Source: Granulicella aggregans
Lineage (GTDB): Bacteria; Acidobacteriota; Terriglobia; Terriglobales; Acidobacteriaceae
NCBI RefSeq assembly: GCF_025685565.1
Contig: NZ_JAGSYE010000001.1
Location: forward strand, 1,054,001-1,118,000
Length of the DNA: 64,000 nucleotides
Reading direction: 5' to 3'
Both the position numbers and the translations under genes were made by a program. Numbering within the stretch: position 1 is the stretch's first letter; each line of letters opens with the position of its first letter. Shown here piece after piece: positions 33,665 to 41,816 of this stretch. The notes below the pieces were generated by a model. That model saw only the letters and a list, made by a program, of their open reading frames with translations, was not told the origin of the DNA and did not search any database.

Positions 33665-33855
33665 AGCGCGAGGATCTATTGCGTCATCTTAGAGTCAACG
33701 GGTGGTATCTGAAGCGGGAGGGCGGCTCTCATTCGCTATGGGTGAACTCGACCACGGGTGCTATACAGGCCGTGCCTCGTCACAACGAGATTGCGGATAT
33801 GCTGGCAAAGAGTAATTGCAAGCGGCTCGGTATTGCTGAGGCGGGTCGGCGCTAA
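33661..33855 (+). CDS. hicA: HicA-family mRNA interferase toxin
   Basis: The protein has 64 residues: MKREDLLRHLRVNGWYLKREGGSHSLWVNSTTG... The GGSHSLW segment carries the catalytic histidine of the small dsRBD-like HicA fold, and VPRHNEIADMLAKSNCKRLGI is the usual C-terminal helix region. HicA cleaves mRNA when not bound by HicB. Its ATG overlaps the stop of the antitoxin gene (33661-33664), so translation depends on ribosomes finishing hicB, which the upstream TGA would reduce. The toxin itself looks complete. The next gene, lipB, starts one base after its stop. Confidence 0.88.
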   Translation: MKREDLLRHLRVNGWYLKREGGSHSLWVNSTTGAIQAVPRHNEIADMLAKSNCKRLGIAEAGRR

Positions 33856-33856
33856 T

Positions 33857-34573
33857 TTGTTTCTTCATCTGGTTTCACTGGGGCGAATTTCGTACACGGA
33901 TGGTCTGCGTGCGCAGGAACGCGTAGTGGCTGCGCGGAAGGCGGGGGCGATTGGGGATGCGCTGCTGCTGATGGAGCATCCGCCGGTGCTGACGCTGGGG
34001 CGCAACTCGGGGCGGGGGAATGTGCTGGCTTCGGATGAGGAGCTGGCGCGGCGCGGAGTGGAGCTCTATGAGACCAATCGCGGCGGGGATGTGACGTATC
34101 ACGGGCCGGGGCAGTTGGTGGGGTATCCCATCTTCGATCTCAGGGGGGATTTGCCGGGGAAGAAAGGGCCGCATCTGGGGCCTGTCGATTTTGTTCGGTT
34201 AATTGAGGAGGTGCTGATCCGGGCTTGTGGGGAGTTCGGCGTGATGGCGCAGCGGGTGCCGAAGCGAACGGGAGTCTGGACGGTTGGGGGCGGTTCCGTT
34301 CTGGAGAAGAAGATCGCGGCGATTGGGGTGCATGTGTCGCAAGGAGTGACGTCACATGGGTTCGCTCTGAATGTGACGACGGACCTGCGGGACTTTCAGT
34401 GGATTGTGCCGTGCGGGATCTCCGACCGCGAGGTGACGAGCCTGGAGTTGGAGGCGGACCGGGTGCCTTCGATGGACGAGGCGGAGAACGCGGTGGCGAA
34501 GAGCTTCGGGCGGGTGTTTGGGCGGCAGATGGTGGCGGTGGGGTCGGTTGATGAGTTGGTGGGCGCTTCCTGA
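33857..34573 (+). CDS. lipB: Octanoyl-[ACP]:protein N-octanoyltransferase
   Basis: From TTG 33857 the product has 238 residues and matches LipB along its length: LVSLGRISYTDGLRAQ at the start, LLLMEHPPVLTLGRNS, NRGGDVTYHGPGQLVGYPIFDL, GVWTVGG with KIAAIGVHVSQGVTSHGFALNV (the conserved Lys and His-Gly-Phe-Ala-Leu-Asn), and WIVPCGI with catalytic Cys186. It moves octanoyl groups from acyl carrier protein to lipoyl domains such as those of the E2 at 41817. The start codon lies one base after hicA's stop; a longer frame extends upstream, but it overlaps hicA and lacks family sequence. The ribosome site would be GAGGCGG inside hicA. Confidence 0.92.
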   Translation: MFLHLVSLGRISYTDGLRAQERVVAARKAGAIGDALLLMEHPPVLTLGRNSGRGNVLASDEELARRGVELYETNRGGDVTYHGPGQLVGYPIFDLRGDLPGKKGPHLGPVDFVRLIEEVLIRACGEFGVMAQRVPKRTGVWTVGGGSVLEKKIAAIGVHVSQGVTSHGFALNVTTDLRDFQWIVPCGISDREVTSLELEADRVPSMDEAENAVAKSFGRVFGRQMVAVGSVDELVGAS

Positions 34574-34968
34574 GAGACCGGGTTGCGGGATGTTGCTGGG
34601 CGATACAAATGCGTGGGGCTTGTCGCTTCTGGTGCTTTGGTAATGTCTCAGCATGGCACCTTCCGGTGATTGCTGGAGAGAATCTGCTCGCTTACCCTAC
34701 AGACCTAGCGTGTGAGGATTAGTCGATTCAAGCGCTTTGAGATCGCACGCGCCTCCACACTCAAGGATTTGTCCTCCTCGGCTCGCAGAAGTTTCTGTGC
34801 GGCCGGGGCGATCGGTAAAGCGGTCAGGGCCAGATTGTAAAGATCTCCAGTGCGAGCCGATAGCTTGGCATGTGAGCTGTCGCACGCTCTCGGGATGAGA
34901 TTTTCGAAGGCCCGGCTGTCGGCGGTCGAACGACTGCATGCCCGTGGTTGCTGGCCGAGGTGACATCG
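34574..34968. other. Intergenic region upstream of the GGDEF-EAL gene
   Basis: This is 395 bp without a convincing open frame, hairpin repeat or RNA motif that I recognise. It should contain the promoter of the next gene. Confidence 0.35.
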
Positions 34969-37284
34969 TTGCGATCACCCATGGAAGTCTCGGAAGTTGA
35001 CTCGAACGAACAGGCGGCAGGTTCGCGCGAGAGAATGAGCCGAGGGGCGAAGGGCTTGCTGTTCGCGGCTGTTGCGATCCAGCTCTTTCACCTGGGGTTG
35101 CATTTGATGGTGCATCTCCCCATGGTGAGGTCTTATGCAGTTCAAGCGATCGCCGCAGCCATGACCGCGGCTGTCTGTTACTACAAGTCGCGGCAGGAGA
35201 GTCAGTACCGACGCCTCTGGGTGCAACTGACCATGGCGTTTGTGATCTGGACTGTCGCCCAGGTCTTCTGGGCGATTGCTGCTTCGAAGCCGGGCGTGAC
35301 GGATTTGAGCTTCAGCGACATGCTTTGGCTCGTCTACGCCTTTCCGATGCTGCGGGTGACGATGTATGTGCCAAACGCCACCCGACGTGACCTCGCGGGA
35401 TGGTTCGACGCGGCGCAGGCATATATCTTCTTCAGTATTCTGATCGCGCTGTTCTTCCCCGCGCCGGGTATCATCTCGCAGGCGATCTCTGACGATGTGC
35501 AGGGTCTGGCGATGCTGCTGGCGCTGGTTCTGCGATATTGCACGACGGCACCCGGCCGGGATCGTGTCTTCTTCCGCAATCTCACGATCTATATGGCTGT
35601 GTATGTGGCGTTCTGCATTCTTTACTACGCCGCGATCAGCCATGGCTTTGCGTTTGGATCGATCGCGGAGCTCTGCTGGACGATACCTTTCACTTTGTTC
35701 TCGGTGCTGGCGCTCTGCACGGACCTCTCCAATCGGGGAGATGAGACGGAGTGGAGCTATCGTTCGACGAAAGCGCAGACCAGCTATCTTCAGGGCATCA
35801 GCGCCCTGGGGCTGGCGATCATGTCGATGATGGCTGCGGCGGTGCTGGCGTATCACAAGCCTGTGCTGGGCGGTGTGGCTCTGGCGGTGACGTTCCTGAT
35901 GTTCTCGGCGAGGATGATCGCGCGGGAGTGGCAACTGGACTCGCTGCATTCGCGGGTAAATCATTCGGCGCTGCATGATCCGCTGACTTCGGTGGCGAAT
36001 CGCACACTGTTGCAGGCGGAGATCACGCGGCGGCTGGCGCGGCCTGCGGCGAAGGCGGAGTCTACCGCAGTGCTGTTCCTAGGACTTGACCGGTTTAGGA
36101 CGCTCAATGACTGCCTGGGACATGCCTTCGGCGATCTGCTGCTGCAGCGGGTGGCGGTGATCCTCTGCGAGAGCGTTCGCAAGCAGGACCTGGTGGCCCG
36201 GTATGGCGGCGATGAGTTTGTGATTTTGCTAGATGCGGCCAACGCGTGCGAGGCAGCGGAGTTCGGGGAGCACATCCTGGCGGTACTGCGCGTGCCGCAG
36301 TACCTGGAAGGGCGCCTGCTGCATGTGACGGCGAGTATTGGGCTGGTCTCTGGCAGGCACGATGCCAGTGCGGGAGCGATGCTGCAGGATGCGCACTTTG
36401 CGATGCATCATGCGAAGAAGTCAGGAAGAGACAGGGTAGAGGCGTTTGAGGCGGAGATGGTGCGGGTCCCGCGCTACAAGCTGGGACTTGAGACGGACCT
36501 TCGCGCGGCCCTGGAGGCGCACGAGATCGAGGTGTTCTACCAGCCGATCTTCGCGGTGGATGGCGGTGAAGTGCGGGGCTTCGAGGCGCTGGCGCGGTGG
36601 ACGCATGAGAAGCGCGGGAGCGTCTCTCCGGCCGACTTCATTCCGGTTGCGGAAGACACAGGCATGATTCTTGAGCTAGGTGCCCAGGTGATGCGGAAGG
36701 CTTGCCAACAGTGCCACGATTGGAACACGCGGTTTGGCACGGCGTACACCATGAATGTGAACGTGTCGGCGTGCCAGTTTGCGAGTTCGAACGTCATGGA
36801 ACTGGTCGTGAGCGTGCTGCAGGAGACGGGCCTCGACCCGCGGTCTCTGAAGCTGGAGGTGACGGAGTCGGTGCTGCTGACGGGACATTCTTCCTTGCAG
36901 GAGACTCTGGCCAGGGCGCAGAAGCTGGGCATCCAGATATGCCTGGACGACTTTGGTACGGGATATTCCTCGCTGAGCTATCTGTTGAGTTATCCGTTCG
37001 ACGTGGTGAAGATCGACCAGAGCTTTGTGCGGCACCTGGACAAGGACGCGCGAAAGGCAAATGTTGTGAGGATGCTGGTCGACCTGGCGATGAACCTGAA
37101 CAAGCAACTGGTGGCGGAGGGTGTCGAGCGCCCTGAGGAGATCGCCTGTCTGCGTAAGTTTGGGTGCGAGCTTATGCAGGGGTTCCTGCCGTCGAAGCCC
37201 CTGGCGGCGGATGTGGCGACGGCGTTCCTGGAAGCACATCTTGATCGCGAACGGAAGCCTTCGCTGGTGGTGGAAGAAGCGTAA
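34969..37284 (+). CDS. Membrane GGDEF-EAL protein (c-di-GMP turnover)
   Basis: The product has about 771 residues. The N-terminal third holds eight or more hydrophobic segments (about residues 30-320), a MASE-like membrane sensor region. A GGDEF domain follows with the intact active site RYGGDEF, and then an EAL domain with the intact GFEALARW, FIPVAEDTG, MNVNVSACQF, LKLEVTES, CLDDFGTGYSSL, VVKIDQSF, VAEGVE and MQGFLPSKPL motifs. Both catalytic sites look competent, so it could make and degrade c-di-GMP or be switched between the two. The start is uncertain. TTG 34969 lies six bases after GAGGTG, while ATG 34981 has no site; TTG 34948 also opens the frame. Confidence 0.92.
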   Translation: MRSPMEVSEVDSNEQAAGSRERMSRGAKGLLFAAVAIQLFHLGLHLMVHLPMVRSYAVQAIAAAMTAAVCYYKSRQESQYRRLWVQLTMAFVIWTVAQVFWAIAASKPGVTDLSFSDMLWLVYAFPMLRVTMYVPNATRRDLAGWFDAAQAYIFFSILIALFFPAPGIISQAISDDVQGLAMLLALVLRYCTTAPGRDRVFFRNLTIYMAVYVAFCILYYAAISHGFAFGSIAELCWTIPFTLFSVLALCTDLSNRGDETEWSYRSTKAQTSYLQGISALGLAIMSMMAAAVLAYHKPVLGGVALAVTFLMFSARMIAREWQLDSLHSRVNHSALHDPLTSVANRTLLQAEITRRLARPAAKAESTAVLFLGLDRFRTLNDCLGHAFGDLLLQRVAVILCESVRKQDLVARYGGDEFVILLDAANACEAAEFGEHILAVLRVPQYLEGRLLHVTASIGLVSGRHDASAGAMLQDAHFAMHHAKKSGRDRVEAFEAEMVRVPRYKLGLETDLRAALEAHEIEVFYQPIFAVDGGEVRGFEALARWTHEKRGSVSPADFIPVAEDTGMILELGAQVMRKACQQCHDWNTRFGTAYTMNVNVSACQFASSNVMELVVSVLQETGLDPRSLKLEVTESVLLTGHSSLQETLARAQKLGIQICLDDFGTGYSSLSYLLSYPFDVVKIDQSFVRHLDKDARKANVVRMLVDLAMNLNKQLVAEGVERPEEIACLRKFGCELMQGFLPSKPLAADVATAFLEAHLDRERKPSLVVEEA

Positions 37285-37319
37285 GCGGTAGCCTTGAGTG
37301 TTACGAGAAAGAGGCTACG

Positions 37320-37889
37320 GTGGCGGCAAAGGGTGGAAGCGAGATCAAGCGGTGCGCGTGGGCGCAGAACGATCCGTTGATGCGGGAGTATCACGATAAG
37401 GAATGGGGAGTGCCGGAGCATGACAGCCGGGCGCTGTGGGAGTTGCTGATGCTGGAAGGGTTCCAGGCGGGGCTTTCGTGGATCACGGTGCTGCGGAAAC
37501 GGGAGGCGTTTCGGAGGGCGTTTGCGGAGTTCGATCCGGTGATGGTGGCGCGGTTTGGAGAGAAGGATGTGGCGCGGCTGATGGGAGATGCGGGGATCAT
37601 CCGGGCGAAGGCGAAGATCGATGCGACGATTCGCGGGGCGCAGATCTTTCTCGAGATGAGGGAGAGTGGAACCGAGTTTGGGGAGTGGGCGTGGGCTCTG
37701 GTGGGTGGAAAGCCGATCCGGAATAAGGGTGCCATGCCGGCGCAGACGCCGCTGTCGGAGAAGGTGTCGAAGGAATTGAAGTTGAAGGGATTCAAGTTTG
37801 TGGGGCCGGTGATTGTGTATTCGTGGATGCAGGCGTCGGGGATGGTGGACGACCATGCGGAGGATTGTTTTCGGCGGATGGGTGCTTGA
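37320..37889 (+). CDS. tag: DNA-3-methyladenine glycosylase I
   Basis: The protein has 189 residues from GTG 37320, five bases after AAAGAGG. Tag hallmarks are IKRCAWAQND at the N-terminus (zinc Cys), EYHDKEWGVPEHDS (zinc His), LMLEGFQAGLSWITVLRKREAFRRAF, GPVIVYSWMQASGMVDDH and DHAEDCF, which supplies the last zinc His and Cys. The enzyme removes 3-methyladenine from alkylated DNA in the cytoplasm. It starts 35 bp after the GGDEF-EAL gene and may share its transcript. Confidence 0.95.
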   Translation: MAAKGGSEIKRCAWAQNDPLMREYHDKEWGVPEHDSRALWELLMLEGFQAGLSWITVLRKREAFRRAFAEFDPVMVARFGEKDVARLMGDAGIIRAKAKIDATIRGAQIFLEMRESGTEFGEWAWALVGGKPIRNKGAMPAQTPLSEKVSKELKLKGFKFVGPVIVYSWMQASGMVDDHAEDCFRRMGA

Positions 37890-37954
37890 GGGAGGGTCTC
37901 GCCCTCTCCGGACGGCTGATCTGAATTTGATAGGACCACGGCCGGAACTCCAAT

Positions 37955-38080
37955 AGCTTGTTGAAAAGGCCCAACTAGAACGAAGACCGTACCCAGCGGC
38001 CAAAGCCGCATTGCAAATAGAGTGCTTAAGGCACGGCTTCAGCCGTGCCTTAAGCAAGACCGGGTATTTCAACCGGTTCC
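37955..38080 (+). repeat. Family A repeat with terminal inverted ends (copy 3)
   Basis: This 126-bp element starts AGCTTGTTGAAA and ends TTTCAACCGGTTCC. Inside are ACCGTACCCAGCGG, AAAGCCGCATTGCAAA and the hairpin GGCACGGCTTCAGCCGTGCC followed by TTAAGCAAGACCGGG. It has the same order of parts as the copy at 17927. Confidence 0.8.
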
Positions 38081-38150
38081 CAAGAGGGGCTGAACCATGT
38101 CGGCGCCTGCCACTGGCCTCTTCACGCTACAGGCGATGGACCTGTTTGTA

Positions 38151-38168
38151 TGTGATGTGCATCACATC
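38151..38168. promoter_or_regulatory. CRP/FNR-type binding site upstream of MCP gene
   Basis: ATGTGATG and CATCACAT are perfect 8-bp inverted arms around TG, giving the canonical TGTGA-N6-TCACA arrangement. It lies 173 bp before the chemoreceptor ATG. A CRP-like activator or a c-di-GMP-responsive Clp-like relative could bind; no such gene is in the window. Confidence 0.6.
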
Positions 38169-38340
38169 TGAAAACAACATAAGTTGCACGAAATAAAAGG
38201 GTTTTTTGCCGGAGCGAGATGGTCTCATGGTCGATAGTTGTTGCGGCGTATCGTTTCGCGCGTTGGACCGTCTATCGCTGGCAAGAGCATGATGCCACGT
38301 ATCCATAGCGACCCAATTATTGAGTAAGAGAAGGGAATCT

Positions 38341-39942
38341 ATGACCATCAGCAGAAAACTCTATACCGCTTTCGGTGCGGCACTTGCCTTCACCTTCATT
38401 CTGGGGATTGCGGCCTGGACGTCTCTCACACACATCGGAAGCGAGATCTCAATCAGCTCTGCGAGCACACGCAAAATGCAGCTAGCCGGCGAGATGGGGA
38501 TCTTGACGAGCAATATGTTGTCTGCCGAGAGGGGAATGGTCGTGCGCTCGCTCCTGAAAGATGAGGGAAAGGTTGAGGAATACAACTCCCAATTCCACGA
38601 TGAAGCGGAGAAGCGACAGAGCCTTCTGAAAGAGGACAGAACGCTTTCTACCAGCCCAAAGGCTATCGAGCTTATGGGCGCGCTGATCGACGGCTACGGG
38701 AATATGATCCAGACGCACAACGAGCTCTACCGGCTCGCCAAATCGGGTGACGGAGTTGCGGCTGCAGCGCTGCAAGCGGGCACCCTTCTTGCGATGGCGA
38801 AGACATCGGAGGCTGACTTTCAGACTTTGCAGCAGATTGCTGCCGGGCAGGTAACGGAGGTCTCTGCCAGCAACGAATCGACGGTGGCATCCAGTGTGTG
38901 GCTTGTGGGGATCATGGTTGTGCTCGCGCTGGGAATCGGAGCCATCGTGATTTACATCGTCCGGGGCATCAACTCGGCCCTGAGTCAGGCGGTCGTCGAA
39001 CTCTCAGAAGGTGCGGAACAGATCGCGGCCGCGTCGTCCCAGGTTTCTTCGTCGAGCCAGTCACTGGCCCAGGGAGCGTCGGAGCAGGCAGCATCGCTCG
39101 AAGAGACCTCTGCCTCGTCCGAAGAGATCAATTCGATGGCGCACAAGAACACGGAAAACGCGATTGGGATGGCTAAACTGGTCGCTGATTCCAAGTCGGA
39201 GTTCGTCAATACGAACCGCCAACTCGGCGAGATGATGACCGCGATGGACAATATCAATGATTCGAGCGGAAAGATTGCAAAGATTATCAAGATCATCGAT
39301 GAGATCGCCTTCCAGACGAACATCCTGGCTCTGAATGCCGCGGTGGAAGCGGCCCGCGCTGGGGAAGCGGGCATGGGCTTCGCCGTTGTGGCCGATGAAG
39401 TCCGCAGCCTGGCGCAGAGAAGCGCGCAGGCGGCCAAGGACACTGCCAGCCTGATTGAGGATTCGGTGGCCAAATCCGAAGCGGGCAAGACGAAGCTTGG
39501 CGGTGTCGTTGATTCCATTCAGCGGATATCGGGTGAGTTCACCAGCATCGGCATTCTCGTTGACGAGGTGAGTCATGGAAGCGCGGAGCAGTCGACGGGC
39601 ATCGGCCAGATCGGCCGGGCGCTCTCAGAGATGGAACTGGTGACGCAGACGACGGCTGCAAGTGCGGAAGAGAGTGCGGCTGCGGCTGAGGAGTTGAACG
39701 CCCAGTCGGAATCGATGAAGGAGCTGACCGAGCGTCTTAACCGCATGGTGGGAGCGCAGACGGGCGGTTCGAGTGTCTCTCTGAGGACTCGAAGCAGGGC
39801 AACCCGCCCCAAGCCTTACACGCCTGCACTACGGGTGCCTCCAGTGAAGGTGAAGCTTGCGAGCAAAGTCTCTTTCAAGATGAAACCAAAGGCATCGATG
39901 GAAGACAGTTTTCCCATGGACGATAGGTTCACCAGTTTCTAG
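38341..39942 (+). CDS. Methyl-accepting chemotaxis protein
   Basis: The product has 533 residues from ATG 38341, behind AAGGGAATCT. TM1 is at about 10-30, a four-helix-bundle periplasmic sensor at about 31-185, and TM2 at about 186-208. A signalling coiled coil follows whose hairpin tip is the invariant [20 protein letters not shown]...[13 protein letters not shown] (about 322-360). A HAMP segment is short or degenerate. The C-terminus carries a basic/proline tail but no CheR-binding pentapeptide of the NWETF type. The protein would relay an external ligand to CheA/CheW; no che genes are nearby. The CRP-like site upstream suggests control by nutrient state. Confidence 0.94.
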   Translation: MTISRKLYTAFGAALAFTFILGIAAWTSLTHIGSEISISSASTRKMQLAGEMGILTSNMLSAERGMVVRSLLKDEGKVEEYNSQFHDEAEKRQSLLKEDRTLSTSPKAIELMGALIDGYGNMIQTHNELYRLAKSGDGVAAAALQAGTLLAMAKTSEADFQTLQQIAAGQVTEVSASNESTVASSVWLVGIMVVLALGIGAIVIYIVRGINSALSQAVVELSEGAEQIAAASSQVSSSSQSLAQGASEQAASLEETSASSEEINSMAHKNTENAIGMAKLVADSKSEFVNTNRQLGEMMTAMDNINDSSGKIAKIIKIIDEIAFQTNILALNAAVEAARAGEAGMGFAVVADEVRSLAQRSAQAAKDTASLIEDSVAKSEAGKTKLGGVVDSIQRISGEFTSIGILVDEVSHGSAEQSTGIGQIGRALSEMELVTQTTAASAEESAAAAEELNAQSESMKELTERLNRMVGAQTGGSSVSLRTRSRATRPKPYTPALRVPPVKVKLASKVSFKMKPKASMEDSFPMDDRFTSF

Positions 39943-40156
39943 CACCAGGGCGAAGGCGGCGAACGTGACTCAAGCGCTTCCCTAGTAAGCCTCCGCTAAA
40001 TCGTGGGTTTGCGGCCAGTCGAGTCGCTCTCTCATGTGAGGTGCGGCGCTGTTCTCAGATGTCGCTCATTTATCGCACCTCTATCGCTCGTTGAGCGATC
40101 TGGTATGGCCTCTCGATTGCTTGCATTGCAGTGGAGGCTCTACCAGGAGGCGCAGG

Positions 40157-40483
40157 ATGCATGTTCATCGTCCGGTTGTTGATTTGGGGATCAGCAATTT
40201 GTATGCCGCAAAGGCTGCGGAGAAGGCGGCGGAGTTGAAGCGTGCCGCCGACGTTCGCAAGAAGCTGATGAAGGCCGCCGCAGGGGCGGGAGGGATCGAC
40301 GAGGAGGCTTCTGAGTTTGGCAGCCTGCTGGTTGAGGGGCGGTCGGGTGAGGGATCGGGCGGCTCGGGCGGGAGCGGGTACGGAGGCGGCGGGCAGGCTG
40401 GGAGTGGTTCGTTTAGCCGAGGACAGTCGCAGGATCGTTCTGAGGCGGTTGTGGAGGCGCGGCCGCTGTCGGTTTGGGTTTGA
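40157..40483 (+). CDS. Hypothetical protein with glycine-rich tail
   Basis: The protein has 108 residues from ATG 40157, six bases after AGGAGG, which is the best support for the gene. The N-terminal half (about 15-45) is an Ala/Lys-rich helix likely to form a coiled coil (AAKAAEKAAELKRAADVRKKLMKAA). The C-terminal half has a Gly/Ser-rich low-complexity stretch. No signal peptide or domain is recognised. I cannot assign a role. Confidence 0.6.
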   Translation: MHVHRPVVDLGISNLYAAKAAEKAAELKRAADVRKKLMKAAAGAGGIDEEASEFGSLLVEGRSGEGSGGSGGSGYGGGGQAGSGSFSRGQSQDRSEAVVEARPLSVWV

Positions 40484-40691
40484 CGGTGAGTGGGCGCGGA
40501 TAGCTTTTGCGTCTCCCGTCTGGCGATGGGACTGCCAGATATTGGGTTTGAGATTTCTCCGAACGTTGTTGCCGGCCCACTCATTCGCGGTGAGACTGCG
40601 AAGGAATGGGGCACGGAGTCATTCAGGAGTGGGGCACAGAGTGGCGGTGGAGTGGTTGCTGAGGGGAGCGTGCGGGTGTCATGCTCGATGG

Positions 40692-41144
40692 ATGAGATTT
40701 TGGATCGGTTTGGGTTTGATGATGAGTCTGGCGGGGCCGCTGGTGGCGCAGGAGCGGGGTAGCTGGCGGCCGGCGAGCAAGCCGGCGCAGTCGATTACCG
40801 GGGATGTAACGTTCAACGGCGAGCGGATGACGATCAACTTCTTCAGCCTGACGGTGGCCGAGATTCGGCCGCTGAAGACGGATGAGGTTCTGGCGGCTTT
40901 CGATGGGGCTGACCCGGCTGCCGGGGCTGGGCATCTTTTTCGGTTGAGCATTCCGGGGGACAAGAAATTTCTGCATAAGAACACGATCTGCGGGTCGGAT
41001 GAGACGCAGTGGATGGCGACGTTTGTTGCGGGCAAAGAGATGAGGATTGCTTTCTTTTCCAACGCTATTCCGCCGGTGTTCACCATGGAGGCGCTGGGGA
41101 AGAGTGAGAATCTGTGCGGGGTTTATACGTACGCACGGTATTGA
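40692..41144 (+). CDS. Small secreted hypothetical protein
   Basis: The protein has 150 residues from ATG 40692. The start MRFWIGLGLMMSLAGPLVAQE is a good signal peptide. The mature protein is a compact beta-rich sequence (ITGDVTFNGERMTINFFSLTVAEIRPL, HLFRLSIPGDKKFLHKNTICG, WMATFVAGKEMRIAFFS) with two cysteines that could form a disulfide. I do not recognise the family. The ribosome binding site is weak, so a few codons either way are possible. The frame stays open upstream to 40317, but that part runs through repeat-like DNA. Confidence 0.7.
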   Translation: MRFWIGLGLMMSLAGPLVAQERGSWRPASKPAQSITGDVTFNGERMTINFFSLTVAEIRPLKTDEVLAAFDGADPAAGAGHLFRLSIPGDKKFLHKNTICGSDETQWMATFVAGKEMRIAFFSNAIPPVFTMEALGKSENLCGVYTYARY

Positions 41145-41203
41145 CGGCGTTGCAATTCCCGTTTGGCGTGCTGAGAATGAGGTGACTCGATGAGGAGACG
41201 CCG

Positions 41204-41551
41204 ATGATGACACCCGCTGCTGCGCCACAGCTTACGCTTGAGATCGAGCATCAAGGGACAACGACCCTGGTCAAGTGTCACGGGAAGCTGGTTTCCGGCG
41301 TGACCGATGTCCTTTATTCCGGCGTCAAGCAGCACATTGCTGGATCCAAGCGGATCATCCTCGATCTTTCCGACCTAGCTTACATGGACAGCATGGGGCT
41401 GGGGACGGTCATGCGGCTGTATGTGTCGTGCCGCGCTTCGGGATGCACGCTGGAGCTGATCAACATTGGCAAGCGCATCCGCAATCTGCTGGAGTTGACG
41501 AATATCTGGTCGATGTTCGCGACGGTTGGGGAGCACGGGATCAAGTTTTAG
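41204..41551 (+). CDS. STAS-domain anti-sigma-factor antagonist
   Basis: The protein has 115 residues and is one STAS domain. TTTLVKCHGKLVSGV forms the first strands, and IILDLSDLAYMDSMGLGTVMRLY carries the conserved serine that is phosphorylated by a partner anti-sigma kinase in this family. ATG follows GAGGAGACGCCG. It could act in partner switching with an RsbW-type kinase, which is not in the window. The two receiver proteins with RsbRD_N-like C-termini (44157 and 47607) lie on the same side and may belong to the same kind of circuit; that link is inference. Confidence 0.9.
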   Translation: MMTPAAAPQLTLEIEHQGTTTLVKCHGKLVSGVTDVLYSGVKQHIAGSKRIILDLSDLAYMDSMGLGTVMRLYVSCRASGCTLELINIGKRIRNLLELTNIWSMFATVGEHGIKF

Positions 41552-41597
41552 TGATCCGTCATGTGAAACGGCGGTTAGGCTGGCCGCATACGTCCCT

Positions 41598-41635
41598 CCC
41601 ATACTCGCAAAAGACGCGAGTATGGATGGGGCACC
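41598..41635 (+). repeat. Family C hairpin repeat
   Basis: The perfect 10-bp arms CCATACTCGC and GCGAGTATGG surround a short loop, followed by ATGGGGCACC. The arms differ completely from other copies of the family. Confidence 0.85.
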
Positions 41636-41816
41636 GGGCGGTTGGGGCCCGGCTGGATGAAACAAAGTTACGGTCGAATTGCGCGTGAGTTGAGGCGGTT
41701 GTGCGCTAATAGAACGGTTTGGGCCGGGTTTGGGGTGGCGGTTCTATAATTTGTGGGTTGCGCCTTGTGGACACGGGCGAACCAGAGTTTAGCTAGGGTT
41801 TTGTGGAAGGAACACC

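Larger units (their letters stand above)
37890..38340. other. Intergenic region with family A repeat and CRP-like site
   Basis: This is 451 bp between tag and the chemotaxis receptor. It holds the 126-bp repeat at 37955-38080 and the palindrome at 38151-38168. No gene was found. The last 170 bp, AT-richer than the surroundings, are the likely promoter region of the receptor gene. Confidence 0.5.
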
